Below, piece by piece: positions 11,682-23,531 of a stretch of 64,000 bases of DNA. Position 1 is the stretch's first letter; the number at the start of each line of letters is the position of its first letter. The notes under the pieces are model-generated. The model saw only the letters and a program-made list of their open reading frames with translations. It did no database searches and was not told the DNA's origin. The DNA lies in NCBI GenBank assembly GCA_963576735.1, contig OY755170.1, positions 21,994,875 through 22,058,874 on the forward strand, given 5' to 3'. This DNA comes from Bedellia somnulentella (Eukaryota; Arthropoda; Insecta; Lepidoptera; Bedelliidae). The position numbers and the translations under genes were made by a program.

Positions 11682-13484
11682 ATGAGGATCCTAACGATAA
11701 CGGTGTGTATTGTGCGGTGTTGTGTTGTGTTAAAATTGTGCCGTGATTTTGTGTTTTGTAGGAAAATTCGATAATAATATTTTTTTTAAAATACAAAGAA
11801 AATATAGACAATATATTTTTTTAAATTTGGGGATGCGGTTAGGGTACAAAAAGTTTAAATGAGGTTTTACTCAAATAACGAGAAATAAATGAGGCTAAAT
11901 AAAAATACTACGTTTTTATCCAGCAAGTCGTATTAAAAATATCAATGTTCTTTTTTGATAAAATAGTGCAAGAATTTTGCTGCAAATACTAAAACAAATT
12001 ATTATATGCTTTAGCTAATAGTGACATACAACCTCGTACAATAAAATAAATAAAATGTATTGTCGATACCATAAAATAATAATATTGTGACGCATCAGTC
12101 CTACTAAATAACGCGGGAAAATCGTATAACATAGGATGATCTCCAAGACTCTCAGTACCTATTATAAACACGAATTAAAGTCAATCTCATTTATCGAAGC
12201 CACGAATAGAGACATTCAATATTTTTATAACTAATTAATTTTAATATAATAAATACATTTAAAGTTTTCATGGAATTATCTTTTCACTCTTTATGTTTAA
12301 GCTTTTTATGAGCTTAATATTTAAATTCGAAAAACGATACCATGTACCAATTAGAATAAATCATAATAAGTCGATAAAATATATTTAAATTATATTTTGA
12401 TCTTAATAATTTAACATTAGAACGGCGGCGGCGGGGAAAATATTCAATGTTGACTTTTGTTACATTATCGGCATAGGTTTGGTTTGTAGGGGATTAGGAC
12501 ACGGTTTAAGAATTTCAAACCTTGCGTGTACCAAATGAAGTTTCTTAATAGAAATCAATTTATATTAATTACATTAAATTTGTTTTGTTTCAGTTGTTCG
12601 TTGCGTGCGCCCTAGCGGCCACGTTAGCTGTACCCATCAAGGAGGTCGCTGAACCATCCGAAGGTCATGTGAGAGATAAGCGGAGTCCAGGGTGGCATTC
12701 ACCTCCCCCTGAAGGTGTTTGGAAAAAGAAGCTCGTCTGGAAAGAGGAATGGAAACAAATTTGGAAAACCGAAAAGAAACAAATATGGAAAACTGAGTGG
12801 AAAAAAGAAAAAGTACCAGCATGGAAAACAGAACAAGTCCAACAATGGAAGGAGGAAAAAATTCCAGCTTGGAAGGTAATTCAAAAGCCAATTTGGAAAG
12901 AAGTACAAGTTCCAGTATGGAAAGAAGTCCAAGTACCAGATTGGAAAAAAGTATGGAAACCAGTATGGAAAGAAATTCAAGTACCCATTACAAAAGATAT
13001 TCAGGTGCCAGAATGGAAACAGTCTTATGTCCCGGCATGGGTTAAAGAAGGAGTACCCGGGGAAAAATACTTAGGCAAAGATCACCATGGTTGGGAATAC
13101 ACGAGCCACGATTTGTGGAGAAAAAAGATGATCTGGAAACCAGTATGGAAGAAAGTGTGGCGCACGGAGCACAAACAAGAATGGGTCACCGAGAAAAAGC
13201 TAGAATGGAAAGAGGAGTGGAAACAGATTTGGAGGACGGAAAAGAAAGAAGAATGGATTACTAAAAAGAAGGAAGAATGGGTTGAAGAGAAAGTTCAGGT
13301 ATGGAAAACAGTGAAAAAAGAAATTTGGGTACCAGTACAAAAGAAAGTCTGGATTGAAAAGTGGAAACAAATTGAAGTGCCCGCCTGGAAGACTGTGGAA
13401 GTACCCGCATGGAAAAAAGTATGGAAACCAGTGTGGGAAAAAGTTTGGGTTCCGATCCATCATGAGCACCATGGCTGGGACTGA
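11682..13484 (+). CDS. Secreted Trp/Lys-rich repeat protein, candidate cuticle or other structural protein (two exons)
   Basis: Exon 1 is 11682-11702 (MRILTIT), the intron is 11703-12593 (GTGTGT...TTTCAG, phase 0) and exon 2 is 12594-13481 with TGA at 13482-13484, giving about 303 residues. The spliced N-terminus (MRILTIT, LFVACALAATLA) is a clear signal peptide. A basic RDKR about 44 residues in looks like a furin-type site, leaving a mature chain of about 265 residues. That chain holds about 38 Trp, most within WK pairs, in units such as VPAWK, KPVWK and EEWKQIW. Two related modules can be seen, each starting KL.WKEEWKQIW.TEKK and ending near HHGW. A tiny first exon with an intron inside the signal peptide is usual for insect cuticle protein genes, so an extracellular structural role is my inference. 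No R&R chitin-binding consensus is present. The family is not identified. Confidence 0.8.
11703..12593 (+). other. Intron of the Trp/Lys-rich gene
   Basis: GT donor directly after ACG at 11702. The acceptor TTTGTTTCAG has a good polypyrimidine tract. The interior is AT-rich with a GGCGGCGGCGG run at 12423-12433. No nested gene was seen. Confidence 0.75.
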
Positions 13485-13745
13485 GCATAATGGCACCCAC
13501 ACGATTCATGTATATATTAGGTGTTAATTTCCAGTCATTTGTTAACTAATTGTTACCGAACAAAAACAAGTTAAATAATAGGTACTTGGGTGTAATTGTA
13601 CTACTCAGTTGTAAATATATTTTCGAATTAATACTCATTTAGCAAGAGAAATGGATGTTTTTCGGGTGAGTTTTCTGGGTTTTTATAAGGCGTACGCGAA
13701 GCGAATGTGATTTCTTGTAGCTGTTGCGAAATTGTAATGAAATAG

Positions 13746-13751
13746 AATAAA
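13746..13751 (+). terminator. Polyadenylation signal AATAAA, Trp/Lys-rich gene
   Basis: First AATAAA downstream of the stop, about 260 bases into the presumed 3' UTR. Another lies at 14049-14054. Confidence 0.45.
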
Positions 13752-15060
13752 TAGTTTATAATCCGTATTTGGCTTTGCGTGCGCCTGGGGTTTGCTCTAA
13801 TATGTTAAGATTGCTAACTTGTAGCATACCAATACACGAGTCTTTTTAACGTGACTGTCGTCATTAACTTAAATTAATGTCATTTTGTAATACATTGAAT
13901 TTTGTAAGTTAGAGCAGACCCGACCCGTAAAACTTTGTAAGCACAACTATAAATCATAACTAAACTGTCAACATATATGGTTTTGCTATTTTTATTCATG
14001 TGCTTTTACATTATACTGGAGTGTTATAATATATTTTAAAAGAATATGAATAAAACCTAAATATGTGGTGCTCGCCTATTATCAAATCAATTATATCAAC
14101 GGACACAAAATGAATTTTCTGTGAAAAAAGTTGTGTTTACTCTATACATTGTTACCGTTTGAGGCTGTTTTTGTTATATTTTTGTATATAAACTTATAAA
14201 GTAACATTTTTGCGAAATATTTTATGTATGATGAGATTGATGAGTTTTGTGTTTTTGCAAAAGTTATCATTTTTCACCAATATAATTATTTAGTTTGATC
14301 TTATCTTTGAATCTTTTTTTTGTTAACTTTTTGTTCTTGTTATACCATTTTTTTATTGTTGAGTTTATTGTTATATTTCTGTGATATATCTTTTCAAGGA
14401 TTAGATCTTTATCAAACTAATTATATGGTATGATTAAACTTCGTTTATGAAATATTAAAAGTTTTGTACAATATTTATATTTTTTATTTCTTCCCGTTCC
14501 CACAATCTGTAATGTCATGATAATGAATCACTTTTTTTAATACACTTTCAATGAACAAAAGAAGCAAGTTCTCATACCGGCTGGTTTTTAAGTAATTATA
14601 TCCAGTTTATATTTAAGATCCCAATTAAAAGTACTTTAATAATTTACAACGAATACAATAAAAATACCTCTCAAAATCGGCATAAATGTATATCACATTT
14701 GATTGTATGCCTTAGATTAGTTGCAAAGGACTTCGTACCTGCAATTTACGTAACAGAGGTCGGTCTCATTACTTGTTAAATTACTTAATTAGCATTTAAC
14801 GTCCAGTTTCGTAACAATATAAAGTGGATAGGAGTGCCAAATTTTTGGCGCCCCGCTGTGTTTTGTTTAACAGTCACATGACAAAGAATATGCTCAAAGT
14901 GTGTTTTGTGAATTTTCTCACAATACTTTTTCTTACTGACTACATGTAAATTACCCTGAAAAATAAACTTAAATATTGGAAAAAAAATGTTGCTCTAAAA
15001 GTCGGCGTGTGTATGAACAATAAGATAGGTAATATTTCTACTTAAGTCTTACATTTTTTT
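13752..15060. other. AT-rich intergenic DNA, no gene recognised
   Basis: Low-complexity T-rich and A-rich sequence after the gene. Nothing recognised. Confidence 0.4.
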
Positions 15061-15079
15061 ACTAAACATAGTAGTAATT

Positions 15080-15232
15080 AGAAGTATGAAGAATAAAAGA
15101 GCATGTATGAGAAGAATGATGAATGTAACAGAAGCAAAAGTGATTTGCCTGGATCGTACAAAGTGGCGATCGATAGTCTCTGCCTACCCCAATGGGAACA
15201 ATGGGCGTGAGTATAAGTAAGTAAGTAAGTAG
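15080..15232 (+). repeat. Repeat family C (retroelement 3' end)
   Basis: ATAAAAGAGCATGTATGAGA, then GGATCGTACAAAGTGGCGAT, CCTACCCCAATGGGAAC and a (GTAA)n tail. Translated, it resembles the KRACM, CLDRTKWRSIVSAYP C-terminus of a reverse transcriptase. Confidence 0.55.
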
Positions 15233-15339
15233 TGATAAGACTACTTAGAAGAGAATGAAACTCTTAATCGTTCTGTTTTCATCCATATGTTGATTAACTA
15301 CTACTACACTTGCACTGCCAACCGCATGATGTTGTTCGT

Positions 15340-15480
15340 CCTCTCCGCCGTGATCGGTGTGGTATAATCATGAGACGGTAGTGCCATGAGTTCCGGGTTC
15401 AAACCCTAGTCTAGAAAGTAAAGTGCAAATAAGTAAAGTGCAAAGGCAAATGCTCAGTTCCGAAGCTAGTATGGTGATTT
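15340..15480 (+). repeat. tRNA-like SINE fragment
   Basis: GTGGTATAATCATGAGACGG resembles an A box and GGGTTCAAACCC a B box, spaced as in tRNA-derived SINEs. It differs from family B downstream. Confidence 0.4.
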
Positions 15481-16237
15481 GGATTTCAATGTATTTCTTT
15501 TGGTATATACTTTAATGAGCCATCGATTGTACTAATTAGCAATGAGTCTGCCTACAACTGCAACTTTATATAAATGTTGAAGAGGTACAGTAATAAATGC
15601 ATAATTGATAACTTAGGCACTATCCTAAAAGGTATGTAGGTTACCAATATTGAATATCTTCGAAGATCTTTCTCGGTTGACTAAAGGGCAATGACCTTTA
15701 CTTACCTATACATTTCTTCATTCTTCTTACTAGCTTGTTCCAGGGCACATTGCAAATAGAGCGTTTCTAGAGTGGGGGCCACCTACTAACCAACCTACTA
15801 TATCTTGATGAAGATCGTTTTAAGCCAATATATAAGGGTAAGCACAAAGCCGTTCCTTCTTTAGATCTTTGAGGGAATCCTGAATGTCGAGCAGAGACTA
15901 ATTATTAAACGATGACGATTCCAACACATTTCTATTTTCTCGTAATAATAGGCAGATTATTTTATTACAGCTATGTACTCTAAAATAATCAGAACGAGGT
16001 GACACCGATAAGTATTTCCGTTTTATTGTTATCAAAACTCTTCTACATATCTTATATACATTAGAGTTTTTACGCCAGGACTCCTTGAAGGATTTTAAAT
16101 TACTAGGGTAACAGTCTCACAACACAACCTTCTTTATTTTCTCAAAAATGATGATGAAAAACATTGTTAATCAAGTGTAATCGACAATTTGGCCATTTAC
16201 TTTGATAGTAACTGAAACTCTAACTGTCCCGCCATAT
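15481..16237. other. Intergenic DNA, no gene recognised
   Basis: Nothing recognised. Confidence 0.4.
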
Positions 16238-16530
16238 ATTCCTGAAGGGGTTAGCAGAAGTACTAACACTTCTGAATATCATGGGATGTACAGAGTAACC
16301 ACGTTTTGCTTGGATATTGTACTCAGGGAATAGGGGGAAAGTTTGTAGCTGTTTTGTACGAATACATGACATTACACTATGTACAACTTAGCCATATGGG
16401 TTTCCTTTCAATATTTTCCCTCACCGTTGTGAGGGTCACGTTAAACAATCTTGATAAAGGCCCCATCTGGGAATTGAAGCCTCACTAGTTTGCATGAAAG
16501 GCGGCTGTTCTACCCCAATGGATAAACCTA
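16238..16530 (-). repeat. SINE family B copy
   Basis: GGGGTTAGCAGAAGTACTAA, then CACGTTTTGCTTGG, CATATGGGTTTCC and CTCACCGTTGTGAGG, ending at GGGAATTGAAGCC and TACCCCAATGG. This is the reverse complement of family B, diverged. Confidence 0.55.
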
Positions 16531-17231
16531 TAAAAAATAAATATGGTTTATAAACTTTTCATACCAATTAAATTTCTTTAAAGATTCGATCTCTTTATGT
16601 ATTATTCAACAGTTATAACATTATTATTTCCATTCTTTGAGAGAATTACAGAGACGAGTAGGGATGGGCCAAATTTTGGTTTACATTAAGTTTAGACAAA
16701 TTTCAAACGTTGACAGGTAAAATACTTATAATTTTCAGTTTCTTTTACTACTTCGCAATATATAAAATAAAATTTTGCCTCAAAGATTTCATATATTTTA
16801 ATATCACCCACCGGCTATCAAACTGTTATTATTGATCTTTACACGCAATTGATCTTGTAATTTATATTTTCGTATGTTACAATTTTGTTGCCTTAGGCGT
16901 ACTCATGACTAGAAAAAAATATTTGGACCAATAACATGTTGTGTAATCTGCAGGCCAAGCACGACCAAGTTAGGTTCGGTTATAAATCTGTTCTTCGAAA
17001 TATATCAACGGACAATAGAGCATTGATCCTCCGTTCAAATTAAGACATTTAATGTTAATCCCTTTATCTATGGCTGTCAAGATGCAGCGCTGCAGCGATC
17101 TCGTTCAATTGTGTACTCCATTAAGGCTCGACCCGAACAATTGTATTGAATTTAATAGACTTACCCATATCAAAGGAATATTACAGCAATGCATTTAGAT
17201 TTAAAATGAATATGGATATGTATATAAATAA
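16531..17231. other. AT-rich intergenic DNA, no gene recognised
   Basis: Nothing recognised. Confidence 0.4.
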
Positions 17232-18223
17232 CTAGCTGACCCTACAGACTTCGTACTGTCAAAAGTGTAGACTTTCACGTCGTCAAACTGAAATATTTAA
17301 CTGACCTGTTGAGGGTCTCTGTCATGCGATGAGAAAAAAGGTGTTTTTCATATACAATTTTTTCACTTTATAAATTTTAAGTTTATAAGTATAGTAGTTT
17401 CGGCTGAGCATTGATTCTTAGTTAACCATTTTTTAAGAAAATGTATTGATCTCTTAATTTTTCTGGGATAAAAAGTGTCCTATTGTGTTAATTGGGATCA
17501 TTATCTGGCTTCCTGTAAATTTTATTTTAAATAAGTTCTGTGAATTAGTCTTCATTTAGCTACAAACACACAAACATCTAAACTTTCACATTTATAATAT
17601 TATAAGGCTTAAACATAAGCTTCTCGCGCAGGTGACCTCGCTCGCCGGCCAGCGCAGCGTCTTGTCTTGCGCATCATGCACGCGTGTAAATTTTGTTACG
17701 GAGTAATTTAAAAATTGTTTTATCTTCTAAGATGTTTATTTAAATTAAGTGATGTCAAGGACAATTTTGTTCTCAATTGATAATACTCTCAATCAACAAC
17801 ATATTTATTTGGATAAAGATTAATATTATGTTGATAAAACATTATGGCAATTATGCATTAAATTCGACCAAATTTATTTACCATAAAAATGGTTATAGTA
17901 AGTAAAACTTAAAAGTTAGACATATACTGTCGCGGGCATTTTTTAAGATCATTTAAAGAGAAATAATTCTTTAATACATTTTTTTTTGGGTAACTTAAAC
18001 CGTTTAACAACGGAAGCCTTAGTATGAATAATTATCCCCGTTTTGCAACATTATTCGCTGATAGTTTGCTCCTGTTGGTCGCAGCGTGATGATATATAGC
18101 CTAAAACCTTCCTCAATAAATGGACTATCCAACACAAAAATAATTTTTCAATTTGATTAGGTAGTTCCTGAGATCCTAGCGTTCAAACAAACAAACTCTT
18201 CAGCTTTATAATATTAGTATAGA
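17232..18223 (-). mobile_element. Helitron-like element, non-autonomous
   Basis: The right edge TATAATATTAGTATAGA is the reverse complement of the TCTATACTAATATTATA 5' terminus, followed by host T. The left edge CTAGCTGACC is the reverse complement of a GGTCAGCTAG 3' terminus, preceded by host A. This fits insertion between A and T. No coding sequence remains. A second internal TTTATAATATTATAAGG near 17588 may mean two adjacent or nested copies. Confidence 0.5.
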
Positions 18224-18240
18224 TAAGGATTAAGAGACCT

Positions 18241-18475
18241 GTGTAGTGTCAGCTTAGAATAGCACTACCTAATTTCTTCCCGCAGATGGGGGATGAGGTG
18301 ACTAAGGGTACGGAGCTTTTTATGCCGATGTAAGGTGATATGGCTAGAGACCTATGACCGACGATACTTTCATTTTTCAGTCTGACTGGCTGAGGGATTG
18401 TTAATTCCAAGGCTCTGGCTAGTGGCTACCCCTATTTGGAATTCATAGCCGTGAGAATATATTAATGTATATATA
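18241..18475 (+). repeat. Dispersed repeat family A copy
   Basis: GTGTAGTGTCAGCTTAGAAT to GCCGTGAGAATATATTAATG, moderately diverged. Confidence 0.6.
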
Positions 18476-18780
18476 AAAGTTAACTAATAAATTGACGTGT
18501 AGTGTGGAGCACTTCTTACTTGAGCTCTTTTGATGAGTTTTGTAAGGCAGCTATTGATATGCCTTCGCTTTCTGGGCGATTTGGTTAGTAAAACATGTCC
18601 TCAAAAAATTCCTCATTTCATAGGTAATCATTTTTTTTCGAAGTGGCTGGAGAGTATATTATGTATAAGAAGTATGTCTTAGTACGTAAAATTGAATAAA
18701 AAAAGTAGTCAAAAGGCTGCTCTAAAGGATCGCACATAAAATTTGATTCAACTCGACCTAGTTTAGTAGTTCATTATAAT

Positions 18781-19016
18781 CGGGGTTATGTAATTCCATT
18801 TCTACCCGTGGGTGATCGTAAGAGGTGACTAAGGGTATAGGGGCTTTTTAGGTGATTTTTGGCCGATGTGGTTGGAGACCCGTCACCAAAAACATTTATT
18901 ATAACAATCTTTTCCCCAATCAACTTCCAAAAGTGGCTGAGGAATTTCTCATTCCAAAGCTCTGGCTACCCCATTAAGGGATTTATAGCCGTGAGTATAT
19001 GTATGTATGTATGTAA
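18781..19016 (+). repeat. Dispersed repeat family A copy, degraded 5' end
   Basis: CCATTTCTACCCGTGGGTGA, then GGTTGGAGACCCGTCACC and GCCGTGAGTATATGTATG. It belongs to a subgroup with TACCCGTGGGTGATCG, also seen at 22243, 28521 and 34003. Confidence 0.65.
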
Positions 19017-19223
19017 TTCAAATTGAACATTAAATCGTGACTTATGCCCGCTCTCACAGTCTCATGCTATGGCTTCTGAGCTAACATCAGGAGACCTAGC
19101 ACGAGAGCTTTTTCATCGTCATGATATCGGTTAGAATATGATGTCGGTATACGATACTAAGTAAGTGCGTAAGAGGTGGCTGTTAATAGGTCGCTCGTAC
19201 TAGCCATGCAGGATAAAATTTAA

Positions 19224-19452
19224 ATACATACATACATATACTCACGGCTGTAAATCCCTAGAAGGGATAGCCAGAGCTAAGGAATTAGAAATTCCTCAGC
19301 CACTTTTGGAAATGTGAGTGGGGAAAAGATGGTAAAAATAAAGGTTGTTGGTGATGGGTCTCCAACCGCATCGCCCAAAAATCCCTTAAAAGCCCCAATA
19401 CCGTTAGTCGCCTCTTACGTACACCCATCGTCGGTAGAAACGGGGTAGTGAT
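19224..19452 (-). repeat. Dispersed repeat family A copy
   Basis: Reverse complement of the consensus from CATACATATACTCACGGC to CGGTAGAAACGGGGTAGTG. The CTTCCGGTGGGTGTACG subgroup. Confidence 0.65.
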
Positions 19453-20001
19453 ATTAAAATTAGTTAAATTTAAATCTGAGATTAATTTAGTAAAAACAGT
19501 TATCAATCAGTTAATGGAATTTTGACATTTGCTAATGTATAAATTTATAATAATCACGGCCTTAGTCTCCATTGCTAAATCTACCCTACCTACCCCAATG
19601 ATACATAACACAGATTACACAAAATGTTAGCGGCCTAAATATGTTCTCTAGTCATGAGTACGTAAGCTAAGGCACCAAAACACAATCTCCGAAAATAGAA
19701 GGTACAAAGAATGGTGAAAGATACTGAAAGTTGTTAGATGCTGTCAACTCATTTAAAGAAGATGATATAGTAGGTATATACGATATGATATGGCTGAAAT
19801 AATAGTGCTTCATTAAATTCGTATTTATAAACTTTTTTTTAGAATCTCTTTGTTTTATGAGTATGATTTATGTTATAAAATAACTATTAAAGAACTTAGT
19901 TTTTCCTAAGCTATCATCGCATAAAAAGTGAAAGCGCTGCTGCCACCTTTAGGAAGATTCATCATACAATTACATACATACAAACTATACATACATTTGC
20001 T

Positions 20002-20198
20002 GTGTAGTAGTATCGGCTTAGAATAGCACTGCCCCATTTCTTCCGATGGGTGAACGTAAGAGGCGACTTACGGTATTGGGGTCTTTAAGGGATTATTCGG
20101 CGATGCGGCTGGAGACCCATCACCAACAACCTTTATTTTTACCATCTTTTCCCCCCTCACTTTTAGGGATTTATAACCGTGAGTATAGGTATGTATAT
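20002..20198 (+). repeat. Dispersed repeat family A copy with internal deletion
   Basis: GCTGTGTAGTAGTATCGGCT to AACCGTGAGTATAGGTATG. The AAAAGTGGCTGAGG block is deleted. Confidence 0.6.
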
Positions 20199-20199
20199 A

Positions 20200-20335
20200 T
20201 CCATACAAACATATACTCACGCCGTTAATCACCATTTGGGTAGGCAGAGACTATCGATAGCCACTTTGTCCAATCATGGCAAACCTATCTATCTTCGTTC
20301 ACAGCCCTCAATCTTTTCATACATGTTCTTCATAC
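20200..20335 (-). repeat. Repeat family C, minus-strand copy
   Basis: CATATACTCACGCCGTTAAT, GGGTAGGCAGAGACTATCG and CTTTGTCCAATCATGGCAAA match the reverse of the family C core. Confidence 0.5.
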
Positions 20336-20646
20336 ATACAAGAGCAGGCTTAAATACCAATATAATAGAAAATAAACTACATTCATATTCTTTAAATATT
20401 TACAAACATCTCACGCACAACCTACAATATACAAATCCAAGTTACTATATATAGTAGTATAGGTATTTTGGAGGGGTAGGGGTGGAAAAGGTATCTACAA
20501 AAAACTTGAACGAATAACAGATATACGGATTGATGGAAAACCTCTGATACTTGGCGTTTTATCAATAATTCCCCAAAGTTATAGAAAAAACGGCTACTCT
20601 GTTTTGAGAATACTCGTGGGTATAATGTCTGTCATTATTTTGATAA

Positions 20647-20760
20647 CATACATACATATATATCTAATAATCCCAATCCCAAAAGGGGTATGGTATAACT
20701 TCAGACGTAGAGAGAGAAGCTGGTAGAAATAAAGTATCATTAGCGATGGGTCTCCAACTA
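20647..20760 (-). repeat. Dispersed repeat family A, truncated copy
   Basis: ACATACATACATATATATC, then AAAAGGGGTA and GCGATGGGTCTCCAACT in reverse orientation. Confidence 0.4.
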
Positions 20761-21204
20761 CCCTAAGCATAAAATATGACACTAATTGCATTTGACTTTG
20801 AAAAAATTGCTATTCATATTATTCTTTAATTGTTAATCATGTTGAGGACTCATTAATTAACTTATGCACCACACTTACATGTGCCTTATATTTTTATTAA
20901 TATTACTCCAATTAATATCTTAGCCCAAAAAAATGTTTTTTACTTCACTCACCGCTTCATATAAACTTGAACTTGAGGCACAACAACAATAAGCTGATTT
21001 GAACACAAAAGCTTTCGATATGATGAATTGCCGCTTAGTGATAAATATGAAAAAAATCTTATCTTAATATGTCTGCAGACATACGGCACAGAACAATGGG
21101 TTAAGAATATTAGATGTTTCCTCTGTTATACAATGTAGTAGCGCGCCCTTGACATGATACAGTCAGCTAGTTGTTAAGTTTCACCCAGAATTTACTAGTA
21201 GCTC

Positions 21205-21403
21205 TGTTATGTCGGCTAGAATAGCACTACCTAATTTCTTCCTGTGGGTGTTTTTACGAGGCTACCAAGAGTATTGTGACTCTCTAGGCGATTTTCGGGC
21301 GATGCAGTTGGAGAAGCATCACCAAAAACCTTTATTACACAATCTTTTTCTTCCCCAACTTTCAAAAGTGGCTGGGTTTTTTTTCCATTCTTAAATGCTC
21401 TAA
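21205..21403 (+). repeat. Dispersed repeat family A, 5' part of a split copy
   Basis: TATGTCGGCTAGAATAGCAC to AAAGTGGCTGGG, breaking at AAATGCTCTAA (21393-21403). Confidence 0.55.
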
Positions 21404-21662
21404 TTTTAATTTGCTGTGTAGTGTCGGCTTAGAATAGCACTATCCCATTTCTTCCGGTGGGTGTACGTAAGAGGCGACTAACGGTATTTGGGCTTTTAAG
21501 GGACTTTTGGGCGATGCGGTTGGAGACCCATCACCAACAACCTTTATTTTTACCACCTTATCCCAACTCAACTTGCAAAAGTGGCTGAGGAATTCCTTTT
21601 TCCTTAGCTCTGGCTACCCATTGTAAGGATTTATAGCCGTGAGTATATCTATGTATGTATGT
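21404..21662 (+). repeat. Dispersed repeat family A copy nested in another copy
   Basis: The insertion is flanked by AAATGCTCTAA at 21393-21403 and 21663-21673, an 11-bp target-site duplication. The inserted unit contains the full consensus and ends with a GTATGTATGT tail. This copy defines both ends of the family. Confidence 0.75.
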
Positions 21663-21727
21663 AAATGCTCTAACTACCTCTTCTAGGAATTATTAGCCGT
21701 TAATACTTATGGCATACATGTTATGTA
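21663..21727 (+). repeat. Dispersed repeat family A, 3' part of a split copy
   Basis: Continues the copy begun at 21205: CTAACTACCTC, then TTAGCCGTTAATAC and TATGTATGTA. Confidence 0.5.
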
Positions 21728-22240
21728 TGTAAATTACTGGTAGCGAACCGTAAACTTGTGTTTCATTAAAAGTTAGAAACTAAACGCGCGTTCCTCATTA
21801 AATTTAAGTATTAATTCTTATGGCTTCACGGGATTCTATCCATAGATGATCTAATGATATGTATGTATGGTCTCAGTTTAACATAAACTAATGGTAATTA
21901 GACAATGCAGAATTATAGATTTTCACCAGACAATCAGTTAATTTCTATACGAGTATTGTCGATTTATTTAATTTATATCCCGTGATTATTTTAATCATCT
22001 ACATTGTTACTGTAAGGACATAATGGGTGAGCGACAGATTTACTTTATTTACTTAAATAGTTGACAGCATCTAAAAACTTTTAGTATCTTTCACCAATCC
22101 ATCACTTTCTTTGTTTTAAACTACCTACAAGTAGGCACTCCGGAATAACTACCTTGGATGCTTACGCAAATCCAAATTTGTAAATGTAAATAGACTATTT
22201 TGATAATTTATGAGTTCATCTATTTTATCATCTGTTTATT
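21728..22240. other. Intergenic DNA, no gene recognised
   Basis: Nothing recognised. Confidence 0.4.
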
Positions 22241-22242
22241 AT

Positions 22243-22432
22243 AAATACATACATACATATACTCACGGCTATAAATCCCTTAACGGGGTAGCCAGAGCTT
22301 TGGAATGAAAAAGTCCTCAGCCACTTTTGGAAGTTGATTGGGAAAAGATGGTTATGATAAATGTTTTTGGTGACGCCTCTTACGATCACCCACGGGTAGA
22401 AATGGGGTTGTGTTATTCTAAGCCGACACAAC
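22243..22432 (-). repeat. Dispersed repeat family A copy, partly deleted
   Basis: ATACATACATACATATACTC to TTCTAAGCCGACACAAC. The GCGATGTGGTTGG block is missing. Confidence 0.65.
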
Positions 22433-22438
22433 AGAGAC

Positions 22439-22625
22439 TATAATAATAATAATAATAATAATCGTTTATTTTCTAATTAACCTATGTACAAATTATACTA
22501 GAGCACATATTTTACAATTATATTAAGGGTGAGACATATAGAGTACATTAGTGCCATTATAGGTCGTGCCTGTGCAATGGACACTAATAATTTCATTTTT
22601 TAAAAGAATACAAAAACAAATCGTG
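22439..22625 (-). repeat. Non-LTR retroelement 3' tail
   Basis: An (ATA)n tract followed by ATCGTTTATTTTCTAATTAA: the reverse of a retroelement 3' UTR ending in a TAT-type simple tail. No ORF. Confidence 0.4.
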
Positions 22626-22650
22626 TTCTCCTCTAGTAAGAAAATATGTA

Positions 22651-22651
<1 letters not shown>

Positions 22652-22681
<30 letters not shown>
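22652..22681. repeat. (TG)n microsatellite
   Basis: Uninterrupted GTGTGTGT run. Confidence 0.9.
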
Positions 22682-22684
<3 letters not shown>

Positions 22685-22699
22685 AATGTGTTTATAGGG

Positions 22700-22923
22700 T
22701 AGTTTGTAGTATCGATCGCCACTTTGTACGATCCTGGCAAACCTCTCTGGCTTCGTTTACATCCATCAATCTTTTCATACATGCTCTTTTATTCTTCATA
22801 CTGCGGACACCAGCCTTTTTGAGCACATTTTCTATTTGATCCAAATGTGTCCTCCGAGGTCGTCCTCTACTAACATTACCTACCCCAATGGGAACTAACG
22901 GCGTGAGAATATGTATGTATGTA
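22700..22923 (-). repeat. Repeat family C, minus-strand copy
   Basis: ATCGATCGCCACTTTGTACG, CATCCATCAATC, CATGCTCTTTTATTCTTCAT and CCAGCCTTTTTGAGCAC. In reverse this encodes the KRACMKRLMDVNEA, CQDRTKWRS end of a retroelement ORF. A second short plus-strand scrap (CCCCAATGGGAACTAACGG) follows at 22884. Confidence 0.55.
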
Positions 22924-23530
22924 TGTATGAAGTTCGAATACCGCGATTAAAGAAAGAGATTTGGAAGCGTTAATCAAAATACCCTACTGCTTAGTTTTTA
23001 ACTGTATTGAATGGTAATTATACTTAAAACTAAATCAAATCATATAAGATGTTCATTTTGATCAACCAAAAAGTATACATTCGCAAATTAAATACTTTGT
23101 TTTTTACGCAACTGTACTTTACTTAGATTCAGACTGATAAGATTGTTCTTTACTGAATCTACTAATTATTTCTTATTTTATAAACAAATATGTTTTATTC
23201 TGATGTCGGATATCCTTGTTTCTTATCTTTGCATTAGATTTTATTTTTCATAATTTTGGGATTTTAAAATATTGGATGAGTACAGCCATTGATGGGCATC
23301 ATAAAATGGTTAACATTTCCAGCGTGACTAGTATTCGTTCCACATTGACATTATTTTTCCATATCTTTAACTATATAATCTTCTACACCGCTCCTTTCAA
23401 GAATAACACTATATCTCACTCGATCGCATTACTATATTTCAAACTTTTTTGAGGGTCCTCATCTTTTCTGCTCTCATACTTCTTTTGCCACACCCTCCAT
23501 TCGCTGCCATACATATGCGTTCAAACATCA
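22924..23530. other. AT-rich DNA before the CR1-type element
   Basis: No gene recognised. The 5' truncation point of the retrotransposon lies near 23530. Confidence 0.4.
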
Positions 23531-23531
23531 A

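Noticed and set aside
12637..13509. Several long minus-strand and alternative-frame ORFs across the Trp/Lys-rich gene
   Set aside because: They are mirror frames of the repetitive WK coding exon, are rich in F, P and L for that reason, and have no splice or start context.
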